Positions 13,601 through 23,635 of a stretch of 64,000 nucleotides of DNA are shown here, one piece after another (position 1 is the stretch's first letter; every line of letters begins with the position of its first letter). Position numbers and translations under genes: made by a program. The stretch lies in the NCBI GenBank assembly GCA_002811645.1, contig PDIP01000002.1, forward strand, positions 131,683 through 195,682, given 5' to 3'. The stretch is from Corallochytrium limacisporum. Taxonomy: Eukaryota > Opisthokonta. Under the pieces are notes generated by a model. That model did not search any database, was not told the origin of the DNA, and was given only the letters and a program-made list of their open reading frames with translations.

Positions 13601-13886
13601 TACATAGTCAATCAATATTTATGAGCTAAGTCCATTAGTTACATCCGGAATATTTGTAAAATTCTTGTACGTGCTTCGGCGATAAGGAGGGTCCCCGAAA
13701 ATGATGCTGCCGTGCTCCAACGTTCTCGTCGGGGGTGAGGGATTCGGTGGAAGGGTACGGGGCGATCAAAGTGAGCTGAGTTGCACTGGATCGCTCAGTC
13801 TCGAACCAGTCCAACACTGGTCTGCAGTGAGTGTAACAGGTAGATGGTTCTATGTTTCAACGATGCTTCAACTTTATGTAATAAAA
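10607..13886. other. Intergenic region with one doubtful open frame
   Basis: The only long frame is on the minus strand at 11331-10765 (188 codons, ATG start). It contains a hydrophobic segment resembling a signal sequence (AYWFLFLQPFFSTLVVHA) in its middle, and a stretch reading CCATTTCATATTCC...TTGTTCCTTCAG that could be a 3' splice site. It has no family resemblance, and I treat it as a possible exon of the PPxY gene or as chance. A pyrimidine tract lies at about 12350-12400. Nothing else is supported. Confidence 0.35.
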
Positions 13887-14858
13887 TCACTCCTTTTCCA
13901 GTTTCCGGTTCTCTTCGCCCTTCCTTGCACCGGCCCCCGCGGTCCGTCCTCCGTTCACTAGGGTCCCTGTCCGGTTACCTTGCTCGGTTTTGGCTGTTGA
14001 TGATGTCGCTGTAGTCACTGGAGGCAGCTGCTTTGGATATGATGGCGCGGATGGGTGGATCTTGAATCCAAACACACGGGGAACATAGTCTCTCTTCGCT
14101 TGGAGGGGTGCAAGCTCTGGGAACTGTTCGAAGAGCAAGTGCGGGTAGGATGTGCCAAAGAACGCACCATCAATGTACCCTTTCCGTTTGCTACGTGGTA
14201 CGAAGATATCCCGGCACCGAGGACAATACAAACGCACGGCACTAACGCCGGTTGTATCACTTTCTCCAATGGGTAGGACTGCTTGATCCTCACAGTACAC
14301 TCTTGGACAGACACCAAAATCTTTGCGTTCAAACTTTTCTGCCATGCGCTCCAGCCCTGGGCCTGTGATGAGGAAACGAGCATGGACGAGCCCATACAGA
14401 ATTTCTGCGCTTTTGTTCACTTCCGAACTAACGTTTCGTTGATAAAACTCAACATCTCCGACTGCCAAAAGCCACTCTAGTGCGGCGTTGTAGTCCTTTA
14501 CTACACGGTTTAGGCCTTGCAGATTGAAGGGATCTCGAATATAGCTTTCACAAACCCGGCAGAGATATGAATTGTAGCGAAGTTGTAACCACCATGTAAT
14601 CCAAGGAATTGGTTCTCCTCCTGTACTTTCCGACCTGTTGCTATTGTAGTTGTTTTGGACCTCTGTCTTCTGTTTCTTTTGAGGCTCCCCCATATCACTC
14701 ACATTAAACGCAACAACCGGACTTGCGCTCCTTTTGCTGCCGGGTGCAGTCTGTCTCGGGCCAGGATTCCGTCCAGCAGGCCATGACGGGGTAAACTGAC
14801 TAGCTCCCAGTCGTGGACTCCCTCCTCGTACCCACAATTCTGTGTCATTTGAAGACAT
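13887..14858 (-). CDS. CSNK2B: Casein kinase 2 regulatory subunit beta
   Basis: A 323-residue, intronless protein. CK2 beta dimerises through a zinc ribbon and docks two catalytic alpha subunits, setting substrate choice of the CK2 tetramer in nucleus and cytoplasm. The family core begins at PWITWW (about 85) and includes FNLQGLN, AEILYGLVHARF, the zinc ligands C184, C189 (CPRVYC), C212 and C215 (CPRC), DGAFFGTSYPH and the RVFGFKIHP end of the core. The protein is longer than the usual 215-220 residues: about 80 extra N-terminal residues, low in complexity and with a KKQK basic patch, and a basic tail after residue 270. The N-terminal serine/acidic autophosphorylation site seen in animal CK2 beta is absent, and the acidic loop is reduced to AVGDVEFYQRN (132-142). 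The zinc site is intact, so dimerisation is expected. Confidence 0.95.
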   Translation of the reverse strand: MSSNDTELWVRGGSPRLGASQFTPSWPAGRNPGPRQTAPGSKRSASPVVAFNVSDMGEPQKKQKTEVQNNYNSNRSESTGGEPIPWITWWLQLRYNSYLCRVCESYIRDPFNLQGLNRVVKDYNAALEWLLAVGDVEFYQRNVSSEVNKSAEILYGLVHARFLITGPGLERMAEKFERKDFGVCPRVYCEDQAVLPIGESDTTGVSAVRLYCPRCRDIFVPRSKRKGYIDGAFFGTSYPHLLFEQFPELAPLQAKRDYVPRVFGFKIHPSAPSYPKQLPPVTTATSSTAKTEQGNRTGTLVNGGRTAGAGARKGEENRKLEKE

Positions 14859-16221
14859 TGTGGTCCTAGTCCTTAGCTATCGCCAATTCTCTGCTATTCC
14901 ACTGACACAAACTTCTATTACTACCCTATATCATTTAGATTTCCCGTTTTGGTTATCTCACATTCGTGGAAACTCGTTTGGACATGGTTTCGATTCTCCA
15001 ATTTGTCAGTTGTTCACAGCCCTACCGGCTGCACCGTGCTTCCGTTCTGCAAAACGTCAGACGCCGCTTTCTTGATACCTTCTCTCAAGCACAAGCGTTG
15101 CAAACTGTGCACATTCTTGGAGTGTAATTCACATGTTCACGCACCAGGGTTTACTTCATTTCCAATTGAGCTGTCAACGTCCCCTTTCAGTGAGGATTCG
15201 ACATCTCCAGCGTAATATATTTGGGTGGACGTGTGGGTGGTGGGCCGTTCGTTCGTTGCGCTTGCGCCCCAACCGTGCCGGTGCTAGGTCAAAGCTTCGG
15301 CTAGAGTGTGTGGGTTGATACCGGGCCCCAGAGTGAGGTGCTGGCAAACGTACTCATCGACCCTCCCCTCCTCTTCCCTGCAGCTGCTATTGGTCCTGGG
15401 CGCAGGTACTAGCGGTCGAGACTGACCTGCATAGTTTTCGGTGCAAGCGAGTGGCTCAGGTCGCCACAGTGGTAAAACGGACCCGTCCCCCTCAGAGCGC
15501 ATAGGAAAGGCTGTACGGGAGAATGAAAGACGAAAGAAAAGAGAACAAAGGCGTAAACGCCAGCCAAGCTCAATACCGCCGCGGGAAGCGAGGGGGGGGC
15601 GCGCAGGGGTTTGCAACGACCGGGCTCGAGGGCGCACCGGCCGGTGGTGGCCAGGTGGGGGATGGGTTTTTTGACTTCGTTGTCTCTGTCTTCCTTGTTA
15701 CTAATCTCGCGTCTCTCTGCCATGTGTCTCCCTTATGCAAGTAGTTTCACTATGCGACCGGCGCGCTGAGCTCCTCGCCGCGATACGGGGTGGAGGAGGG
15801 GAATTTTTGAATGACGAACTCGAATTTTGCAAAGTGGGGCCGGGGGTGTCTGCGCTTCTTCGCTATCCTTCATTCGGCCCCGTTTTGTCCGCGACAGAGC
15901 CGAGTTTCAGAACCTTCAGTATGGAATCTGCGTGCTCACGCCAACCACTTTAGTGTGAGCAATATTCCTGTCCACTTCTCGAGCGGGGGCCGGCTATCGA
16001 GAACAAACACAGTCCTGCCAGTGAAGCGCAACAGTGATAAATGATACTAACCGTTTGATACGGCTGTAGGACCTAACCACAAACCATCAAAGCAGGGAGG
16101 GTGAGAACGCCCGGATGGGCGGGTCGCTGATACCTAATCAGAGCGACAGAACCAACACACACTGCGAACAAGGACGACAAACATAGATTGTGATGGGCCA
16201 GAAAATAGGTTTAGTTCGTTC
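14859..16221. other. Intergenic region, no gene seen
   Basis: Between the CK2 beta start and the end of the PPP1R42 locus I see no frame with family resemblance. A G-rich run (AGGGGGGGCGCGCAGGGG) lies near 15590-15610 and a C/T-rich patch near 15360. The first few hundred bases should hold the CK2 beta promoter, but no element is recognisable with confidence. Confidence 0.5.
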
Positions 16222-17060
16222 TTAAGCTTGAAACATGTTCTGGTCTGCTTCCCGGGGATGCGGCTTAGTCTGGATCCGTTCCATCTTGGCTCGCTCTCTG
16301 TTTTGAATGAAGATGCGCTCATTCGCCTTGATTTCGCGGCCGTTGAACATTGTGATCCCGCGAGAACTCAGAACTACGAGGTCGCGCAGTTTGCGATCCG
16401 CTGACACAGGGTTGTTCTCAATTTCAAGGGTGTGCAACCGATTGAGACATGGGAGGAAGAAGAGGATGTCCCCAATATCTGCAATGTGGGTTTGCCAAAT
16501 AGGTACAGAGATTTTAGTGGTCTGTAATAGAGCAAAGCTTTCGAAACCGGCGATGTTACACCACGACATGTTTAGTACCTCGATATGCCTTCCCATGGCT
16601 GCCATGCAGTCGAAATCAAAATCCATGGATTGTCCGCTGCAAGTTGCTGTCTCTCCATGTCCCATTCTCTGAGACTCTTGTTCTTTGTAGTCCTTCCAAC
16701 ACGCCGATCCGATTTCCAGCAAGATAGAGTTTCTCCAATGCCATGCAAGACTCTAATCCCTCAATCTTTTCAAGTCTATTGTTCTCCAGATGCAGATGTG
16801 TGAGCAGGATATAGAGATTGTAAGCTGTCGATTTTGGTGATACGATTGTTGAAGAGATAGAGCTGTCGAACCCGAGGGCAATTGTGTAGCGGATCAATCC
16901 TCTCTATCGCCTGGTCTGTAATACTGACATGAGTGAGCCGCTCCAGGAAGTCTTCGATCTTCTCATTCTTTAGCTTCCTCAATGTGGGCGAGCTTCTGAT
17001 CAGAAGCACCAAAGTGATCTCGGACTCCCTTGTGGAGTCCAAGGGTGCTGATGCGGACAT
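16222..17060 (-). pseudogene. PPP1R42: PPP1R42 (LRRC67) leucine-rich repeat gene with three frameshifts
   Basis: The locus encodes leucine-rich repeats split over three reading frames. Frame one starts at the ATG at 17060 and gives the N-terminal cap and first repeats (ERLTHVSITDQAI, VRQLYLFNNRI). A one-base gain at about 16805-16820 leads to LTHLHLENNRLEKIEGL and LEKLYLAGNRI. A one-base loss in an A run at about 16684-16686 leads to SLREWDMERQQL. A one-base loss in a T run at 16618-16621 leads to HIEVLNMSWCNI, LHTLEIENNPV and the C-terminal cap (GREIKANERIFIQ). Segment order and spacing match animal PPP1R42, a centrosome/cilium-associated PP1 and tubulin-binding protein. The net change gives 280 codons including the stop, close to family length, so each break is a single-base event and not an intron. 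Two breaks lie in short homopolymers, so sequencing error is possible for those. Either a young pseudogene or a mis-sequenced gene. Confidence 0.75.
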
Positions 17061-18048
17061 TGGCTATGGGCTTTCGGCGGGTTCATGATCTCCATAGGCC
17101 GCCGATTCCAATCATCGCAGTATTACTAATAAACACTGCTAACCGTCAACAGGTTCATTTGAAATACTTAAGCTTTCCCCATCGGCCCACGCACATAATA
17201 CTGCACAAGTAGGAACCCATCAGAAAACCTCGCTCTCACCCACACTCCTTCCCCCAGTTGCTGCAACCGCACAATACCCACCTCGGGGGGAACGGGCCAG
17301 GTTGCTTAGGCATTCCGAGGTGTCTTCCCCACCGTGGACGACCCAGAGGTTGCTGCGAACCTGCTCCATCGACCAGTACATCGGTACCGCCCGGCCAGAC
17401 TCTTACGGTTCCCTTGCTACCAAAACCTCTAACCTTTTACCCGCCCCGGCCTCTCTTTCTCCTCCCCAAACCCCTTCCTGCCCCGCACCCGCGCTCCACT
17501 CGACGAAAATCTTTCTTCGCCCTCCCCGCAAACAATCTTGTACTTCCCTCCCGTTCGCCACACCACCGCACATGCATTCAAGGCCGTCCGGCTGCTGGGC
17601 CTTGAGATACTGGTCCCCCCTGTTTCGGTATTCAAATGTGCTGTAATTGGGACGACGGTAGTGAATGTACTGAGTGGCTGTTGTGGCTCTGGCACGGAAG
17701 GGCGGCTTCAATGCGCGTTCACATGGGGGGGGGGTACTGCCGCAGCAGTGGGTGCACTTCGATCCCGACAAAGGGCCGAAAAAGAAAGCAATGGTATGTC
17801 GCTGTCAAGCCTAATAATGGAACCTGCAAACGCGCGGAGTGCAATGAAACGGTTTCTATGATTTCATTCGATTGTATTGTGATGTTTATTTGTCCTACTT
17901 CCTTATGACCATGGTATTTAACCATTCAACAGCTGTAGAATGTGAATACTTAGCCAATCCATATGGCATGTTCTATGAAATTCAGAGACTATAATCAATT
18001 AAGCCAAGGTGACTTGGATGTGTCTCAGAAACACATAGTACTTTCGCA
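17061..18048. other. Divergent intergenic region between PPP1R42 and PAT1
   Basis: This region separates two divergently transcribed loci and should hold both promoters. It contains C-rich low-complexity sequence at about 17220-17530 and a run of ten or so G at about 17727-17737. Open frames here are proline/arginine-rich products of that bias. No TATA box or other element stands out. Confidence 0.45.
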
Positions 18049-19698
18049 ATGTCGGGATTTTTTGGATTTAATACCGCTGATATGCCTCCTCTGAGTGAGG
18101 AAGAGCAGAGGAAACTCTTGGCAGCGCAAACAGGTCGCAAGGATCAGGACGATACTGCAGCGGCATCGTCGGCTGAGTTCCGGAACCTCTCTATGGCAGC
18201 CAAGAAAGACCAAGCCCCGCAGCCTGCATTTTCTGTCGGTACTGGTGCGTCTATTTTCACAGCAGCACCTCTGGGAGGCGCAAGCATTTGGAGTGCCGCT
18301 GGAGACGCTGGGCAGGCCTCATCACCTGCGCAGGCGATATGGGACAATGCTGGAACTGCCCCTCCGCCGTCCCAGGGAGATGGTTGGACTGACTACAAAA
18401 GTCGGGGGGCAGCAAAGATGGAAGCCAGTGCTGCACGGGAAGCCTTTGAAAATGCTGAGTCTTTTGTAATTCCGGCCGTGGTGGCAGACAAACAGAACCA
18501 GCAGACACAGCTTGCTTCCGCGCCAGCAGCAGCTGCACCTTTGCACATTCAACCGCCTGTCCAGGACACCCGGTTCACAAATATGATGACAGATTATGAC
18601 CGTAACTTCATCTTGCGTATTCAAATGCAACAAATTACCACAGGTAATCCCTATGAAGATGATTACTACTATCACATCTTGAATCAAAAACAGCAGAGTG
18701 CCCAAAATGCTGCTCGTGGAGAGCAGGGAGATACGGCCAAGGATGGCGAGTTGGAATCCTCAGATACCGAAGGAGTGGCACAGGAAATTCTTCCTCCTGC
18801 CATGATCAATCGCAAACGGGAATTCGCGGCAAAGACTTTCGAAAATACCCTGGGTAGGACAATGGGTACTTCGATCAAGGCTCCCCGGGCTCTTCTTGAT
18901 GTTCGGGCACCCTTACAGTCTGCAGTTGCGGAATCCAGTGAGAGTACGTCAAACCAGCGGAAGCGCCGGGAGATTCTGGACTACATTGAGTCCCTGTTCA
19001 CACAGATTATTGAGGCGACGAATTTGAAGCGAGGTTTGCGACGTGACGATGCTGACCTCAATGCCAAGTTGGAGCTGCTGCGGGGAGAATACAATCACTT
19101 GGGCTTGGCTGCGGATGGAAAGCCGAGTGAGAAATTGGCCTCCATTCTTGCAATTGCAAAAGGTCGACTTGCAGTGGCTCGTCTCGGGGCCATCCTACAC
19201 CCTACCGCCCTCGGTCGCAACGTTCTGGTAAAGATGGTGAAGAATTTGGACATCTGTGCAGGCTCCAGAGACCAGTGCACCATCAACATGGAGACTGGGC
19301 GCGTTCTGAGTGGCCCTCTTCATTTTGCATCTGCTGGTGAACTTGGCGAGGTTGCTGGCGAGATTGCCAGGCAGAGTGCTAATCTTGTGATCAGTGCAGC
19401 GCAGAGTGGACTTTTGGTTCCTGTTCTGCTGAAACTGCTGAACACGAGTAAAGCTAAGAATGCTGAATCAGCTATTGAGAGCGCGATGGGAAAGATCAAT
19501 GAAATTGTTGAGAAGGCCGTTGGCTCCATGGGTGGCATGAGCACCTACCCTGTGGAGTTTGTCGAACTCCTGTGTGCGTACGCTTTGGTCGTTAAGGACT
19601 CCGCCGCTGGACCCATGAAGGCGATTCAGGCCCAGAAGGATACATTGTCTGAAACCCAGCGTGAAAGTGGACTTGTCGCAGATGCTCTAGGCGCTTAG
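18049..19698 (+). CDS. PATL1: PAT1 / PATL1 mRNA decapping activator
   Basis: A 549-residue intronless protein. PAT1 proteins bridge the Lsm1-7 ring, DDX6-type helicase and decapping factors in processing bodies. The N-terminus (MSGFFGFNTADMPP) resembles the short start motif of fungal Pat1. Residues about 178-215 carry the family hallmark: MTDYDRNFILRIQMQQ, then GNPYEDDYYYHI. This is followed by the ENTLGR...KAPRALLDVR segment, which matches the conserved NPRK region. From about residue 300 (KRREILDYIESLFTQIIEAT) to the end lies the alpha-helical Pat-C domain, which binds Lsm1-7 and DCP2. The region between residues 20 and 170 is alanine/proline-rich and disordered. The protein is shorter than human PATL1 (about 770 residues), mainly in the linkers. 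No frameshift or intron is seen. Confidence 0.9.
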   Translation: MSGFFGFNTADMPPLSEEEQRKLLAAQTGRKDQDDTAAASSAEFRNLSMAAKKDQAPQPAFSVGTGASIFTAAPLGGASIWSAAGDAGQASSPAQAIWDNAGTAPPPSQGDGWTDYKSRGAAKMEASAAREAFENAESFVIPAVVADKQNQQTQLASAPAAAAPLHIQPPVQDTRFTNMMTDYDRNFILRIQMQQITTGNPYEDDYYYHILNQKQQSAQNAARGEQGDTAKDGELESSDTEGVAQEILPPAMINRKREFAAKTFENTLGRTMGTSIKAPRALLDVRAPLQSAVAESSESTSNQRKRREILDYIESLFTQIIEATNLKRGLRRDDADLNAKLELLRGEYNHLGLAADGKPSEKLASILAIAKGRLAVARLGAILHPTALGRNVLVKMVKNLDICAGSRDQCTINMETGRVLSGPLHFASAGELGEVAGEIARQSANLVISAAQSGLLVPVLLKLLNTSKAKNAESAIESAMGKINEIVEKAVGSMGGMSTYPVEFVELLCAYALVVKDSAAGPMKAIQAQKDTLSETQRESGLVADALGA

Positions 19699-19798
19699 GT
19701 AAACAACTTGCATTTCCATCACATGTCATTTGTAGTAAATCCATCACTCAACGGTTACTGTATATTGTACTGTCCACAAACTTCAGGAGAAAAAGGCT

Positions 19799-20848
19799 CT
19801 AAAGATTGGCTTTCAAAACGGCTTGGACTTCCTTGGCAGCATATTTAGCAACCCGCGCACAACCGTCAAAGTTACCTCCGCCTCCTGTGAAGGCATCGCC
19901 AGTGACAAGAACCAGCGGACTTTGTGACACAATCAGGCCCCGTTTGTCTTTCTGAGTATCCTTTATATATCTGGCTATACCGCCAACGGTGTACCTTCAC
20001 CTCTGCGGCTTCAGGCATTCCAGGGATCAAATCGTCAAAGCTCTTCATTACTAAGGGCTTGACGGTGTCGAATTCCATGTCTAAATGCTGCAGCCCGAAA
20101 GGCACAGAGGAGTGCACACATATTGATGGGCCCACCATCGAATTTGCAGCAGCCTGACACTTGCGATTGTCGTAACTAATATAACGAATCACGTCGTCCT
20201 CATAGTAGTATCGAACTGCATCATCGTTGCCCCATGCCTTATCCACTATGTCCTGCTGGTCTTTGGTGTAGTGCAATCCCACTGCGTACCGAGAGCTGTA
20301 TTCAACCCTCTCCAGGTTGATCTTATAAGGAGCAAGCATGGTAGCCCGTCCCCTTTCAAATCCAGTAGCTGAGGAATAGGGATCGTAAGTACAACACCGT
20401 CAAAAGTATCGCTCTTGCCATCTTCAGTTGCTACTTGGACTTGATTATCTCCTGTCTTATTAATTTCAACCACTCGTTCCTTGAAGTGCACATCCACTTC
20501 CTTAAGTAAGTACTTGACCACACTACTGATGCCTGTAGGGCTAGAATAATGGCATTCATCAGCTTTGTGATTTCCGCCCTTGATTAGAGCAGAGTCAAGG
20601 AGTTTGATAGCGCCTGCCTGCAGCAATTCGTCATAGAGTTCGTTGTGTTCGTCACTGTGTTTTGTCAGGTACTGTGCACCGAGATCGACATGGTTGCCCT
20701 CCACTTTCTGTGAACGGCTAGTGCTCATTCTCCCTCCAACCCCTCTACCCTTGTCCCACAGAGTCACAGCTGCACTGGAGGACGCTCGCCGTAGCTGATG
20801 ACTCAGCAGTGCGCCCGTTGGACCAGCTCCGACGATCAAAAGCTTCAT
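19799..20848 (-). pseudogene. RNLS: Renalase-like FAD oxidase gene with two frameshifts
   Basis: Renalase is an FAD enzyme that oxidises aberrant dihydro-NAD(P) isomers back to NAD(P). The first frame (ATG at 20848) gives the FAD-binding start: GAGPTGALL, then WDKGRGVGGRMST, DLGAQYLT, SPTGISSVVKYLL and VVLTIPIPQLLDLKGD. A one-base loss at about 20344-20350 moves the match to a second frame with VEYSSRYAVGLHY, VIRYISYDNRK, GPSICVHSSVPFG, LIPGMPEA and VHRWRYSQI. A second break in the TATATAT run at 19964-19970 (one base gained or two lost) moves it to a third frame with PLVLVTGDAF, GGNFDGC and the C-terminal helix, ending at the TAG at 19799. Every family block is present in order and total length is normal, so the gene is either a recent pseudogene or carries sequencing errors. 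As read, the longest product would lack the C-terminal part of the FAD domain. Confidence 0.78.
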
Positions 20849-21265
20849 CTTGAACGTGTTTCAGCGTTGCATTGCCACGGAATTCAACCGGAGGGGAAGC
20901 ACAGAAGAGATTAAATGCTATTAAAGTACCTCACTCTCGCACCGACCCATCGTCGGCCTCTGTGATGCAGTGTATTCCTCCACGGTTTGCCACCCTTGCC
21001 ACCCCTAACACGCCTCCCCAAGGCCCCCCCCCCGGGGGGGGGGGCAAACGGAGATGGTCCCGGCCTCATCGACGATTCCATCCGAACGGTCTTTGAGGGT
21101 AGATCCATCTCAAGGGGAAGGGCAGTAGGAGCGGTTGGCTCACTCCGTTGATGGTGCATCACCGCAAAACCAATAACCCGTCATGGTTACACAGACACAA
21201 GTGTGAAAGCACGATTATGATTACATTACGAGTATGTACACAAATTCAGACCTACTGATATTCCT
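20849..21265. other. Intergenic region with a C/G palindrome
   Basis: The region lies between renalase (upstream end) and the MFSD5-like gene (downstream end). It has no gene and holds the C10/G11 palindrome at 21024-21044, about 180 bases upstream of the renalase ATG. Confidence 0.5.
21024..21044. repeat. Perfect C10-G11 palindrome
   Basis: Ten C are followed directly by eleven G, a fully self-complementary homopolymer palindrome, flanked by AAGG and CAAACGG. Similar C-to-G junctions occur at 31611-31640 and 52629-52655. Such sequence is prone to slippage and to assembly error, so its exact length is uncertain. Confidence 0.7.
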
Positions 21266-22606
21266 CTACTCTGCCGGAGGGGCAATGTCCTCTAGTGTCT
21301 TGTGGGCTTCGGCTAATTCGACAGCCTCTTCAGTGTCATGCATTTCGTTGCCGACACCTGCGATCATCGTCAACAGTATGTGCATGCAGATCGCACAGGT
21401 AGCCATGAAAATGGCACAGACGATCCAGTACGAAGATAACTCCCAGTCCTGCAGCATGACCACAACTACAATCATGTTGAGCGGTACACGGAAATACGTC
21501 ATCACAGTTGACCTTGTCGCCTCTGGAACGTAAATACTTCGCAGAGTGCTAAGGGCAGGCCAGAACATTCCCACACAAGCCTCAAATATACAGAAACACA
21601 CAAGCAATATCAAGGGATTGGAAGTAATGGCCGGTAAATACAAGCAGAGGCCGCTTACTGCAAATACATAGCGCATAAAATCCTCTGGTTTCCTGTGCTG
21701 GTCCACGAGGTACTCAAAAACGCCTGATCCAATCATACATGCAATCATGAACGATGCAAAGATGTAGCCATGGGGCACGTCTCCGTCATAAGAATTGAAT
21801 GCCGGGGTCCACAGGAGTACGAAAATATACATTCCGCCTTCAAACATGCTCTGGACTACACCTAGCAGCAGGACGCGACGGTCACGCCGAATGCAGTCAA
21901 GGGCATGCTTCATCATAGTTTGCACATCGAACGAGGTCTCTCCGTAATTCTCGGTCCATTTGGTCGAGATCATATACATCAGAATACCTAGAATGATGGC
22001 AGCCATATCGAAAGGAGCAACTTTTGAACTGAAAGTCTCCACGGCTAAGTTTGCGGCCACGCCGCAGACAATGGCAGTCAGAGAGTTCAGAAGAGATGCC
22101 TTTGCGAAGGTGTGACTAAGTGTGTCTTTGCCAAAGTCTTGGGCTCCATGCTCGTGTACAAGCCAGCTCTCAAACGCACTGAACAGAATGGAAGTAGCAA
22201 TACCTGCAAGAAGTCTACCCGCCATGAGGATCTCCAGATGGTTAAAATGCTTCGTTGCACAGGACACTGCATAAGTGATACAGTAGACCATACACATGTT
22301 CTTGCGCCCATATTTGTCCGCAAGTGACCCTGTAAATGTACCAAATACTAGACTGGAACCAAATCCTACTACAAAAAGAAGCTTGATATCTGCGTCTGTA
22401 ATCCCGTAGTCTGCATACAGCGCGTATACGTATGGTCCCTGCAGCCAGTCCGCACCAACTGCCAAAACGTACGGGATCAGATACAGTCTCTCAAAAGCAT
22501 GATACCGTGCTTCCGAAGCGGCAGCGGTTTGCCGCAATTTCTTGACCTTTTGAAACTGTACATAAGCACAGGTGATGGCGAGGACGACAAACACGTATGC
22601 GAACAT
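21266..22606 (-). CDS. MFSD5: MFSD5-type major facilitator transporter
   Basis: A 446-residue, intronless, hydrophobic protein with about twelve membrane segments. It matches the molybdate-anion transporter family (animal MFSD5, plant/algal MOT2) in several blocks: an N-terminal membrane segment, then ADWLQGPYVYALY, the loop-2 signature SLADKYGRKN, GRLLAGIATSILFSAFESW-VHEH, the RRVLLLGVVQSMFE-G start of the second half, FLWTPAF and YFRVPLNMIVV near the end. Family members have been linked to molybdate uptake; substrate cannot be read from sequence, and location is probably the plasma or an internal membrane. Length is typical. The C-terminal tail is acidic and short. The gene shows no break and lies head-to-head with synaptogyrin, about 1 kb apart. 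Confidence 0.88.
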   Translation of the reverse strand: MFAYVFVVLAITCAYVQFQKVKKLRQTAAASEARYHAFERLYLIPYVLAVGADWLQGPYVYALYADYGITDADIKLLFVVGFGSSLVFGTFTGSLADKYGRKNMCMVYCITYAVSCATKHFNHLEILMAGRLLAGIATSILFSAFESWLVHEHGAQDFGKDTLSHTFAKASLLNSLTAIVCGVAANLAVETFSSKVAPFDMAAIILGILMYMISTKWTENYGETSFDVQTMMKHALDCIRRDRRVLLLGVVQSMFEGGMYIFVLLWTPAFNSYDGDVPHGYIFASFMIACMIGSGVFEYLVDQHRKPEDFMRYVFAVSGLCLYLPAITSNPLILLVCFCIFEACVGMFWPALSTLRSIYVPEATRSTVMTYFRVPLNMIVVVVMLQDWELSSYWIVCAIFMATCAICMHILLTMIAGVGNEMHDTEEAVELAEAHKTLEDIAPPAE

Positions 22607-23635
22607 AAGAGTTGAACATGTGAGATTTTGAAAGTCCCACGCATCGAAATGTCGTCAAGACCCTCAACGGTGTTACCAAGGCCAACGCCTTGAAATATCT
22701 TTCTTGTCGAAGCTACGACTCTGCAATCCATCATCAAGCAAACTCTTTCCTTCTTCGGGCACGATCAAGTCCCACAGGTCTAGAGGACGAAAAGCACTAA
22801 GATGCGAGGAAGTGAATCCGTGGCCCGGCATCCCGGCCCCTGAGACGGTGATCGGATCCCGTAGAGACAGTTCGCGGGAAGCGAATTTTGATATACTCAA
22901 TCTGGTTTCTTGTAACTATGGTTTATGTACGGTATGGACAGAACAAATTTTAATCATACCGACGTCTTCTAAATTTAGCCTCCTTGTTGGTCGGGTACTG
23001 GAAAGGGGCATAGCTCGCACAGCCCAAAAAAGATACTGAGCGGGGGGTATCGGAGGAGTACCGAGCGAGGCAAACACCGGGTCACACGAACCGTGGCCAG
23101 AAAGAAGAAGGGGTGGTGGGGGGGGTTCTTGGTCTGCGTTGTGCGTGGCGGTGGTGGTGCGGTGCGCCTGGTGTTGTGGCGCTGCTGCCCATCCGTTTTT
23201 GTTATTTCTGTTTGGAGATAACCAGGTTTCGCGTGGCCCGTGCGTGTCATCTGCTGCTGTCGCCTGAGCCAAATTGGTTGCCCCCATAGTGAAGATATGG
23301 ACAGCAGTTAATTGCACGGACCCAGGACTGCAAGTTTTGGTCCCGTACCGCACCATAGGAAGGCAAAGCTGTGGGACGGGCGGGAAAACCTTGGCCACCG
23401 GGCCGGGGTATCATTCGATGAGAACCCCGCCTTTCGTCCCTTCGTCTGTAAAGGCGCACAGCCGAACGGCAAGCAGTTGGCCACCGGACATGTGAAAAAA
23501 TGTGAACGGTGAACCGGTAATGACTGGGGAACAAATTGAAATACAGGCATCAGAAGGGTATACTTTGCTGAGGTATTCAAAGGGGCGTCAGGACAGTGTT
23601 TGCTAATCTTGGCAGGTACTGCATAGCCCGGGGAC
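22607..23635. other. Divergent region between MFSD5-like and synaptogyrin genes
   Basis: This should contain two promoters. A G-rich patch with GGTGG repeats and an eight-G run lies at about 23100-23160, some 500 bases upstream of the MFSD5-like ATG. Open frames here show no family match. Confidence 0.45.

Noticed and set aside
16222-17060. U2 snRNP A' or a generic leucine-rich repeat gene with three exons
   Set aside because: Repeat order and the N- and C-terminal caps fit PPP1R42 better, and the frame changes are single bases with no donor/acceptor pair, so exons do not explain them.
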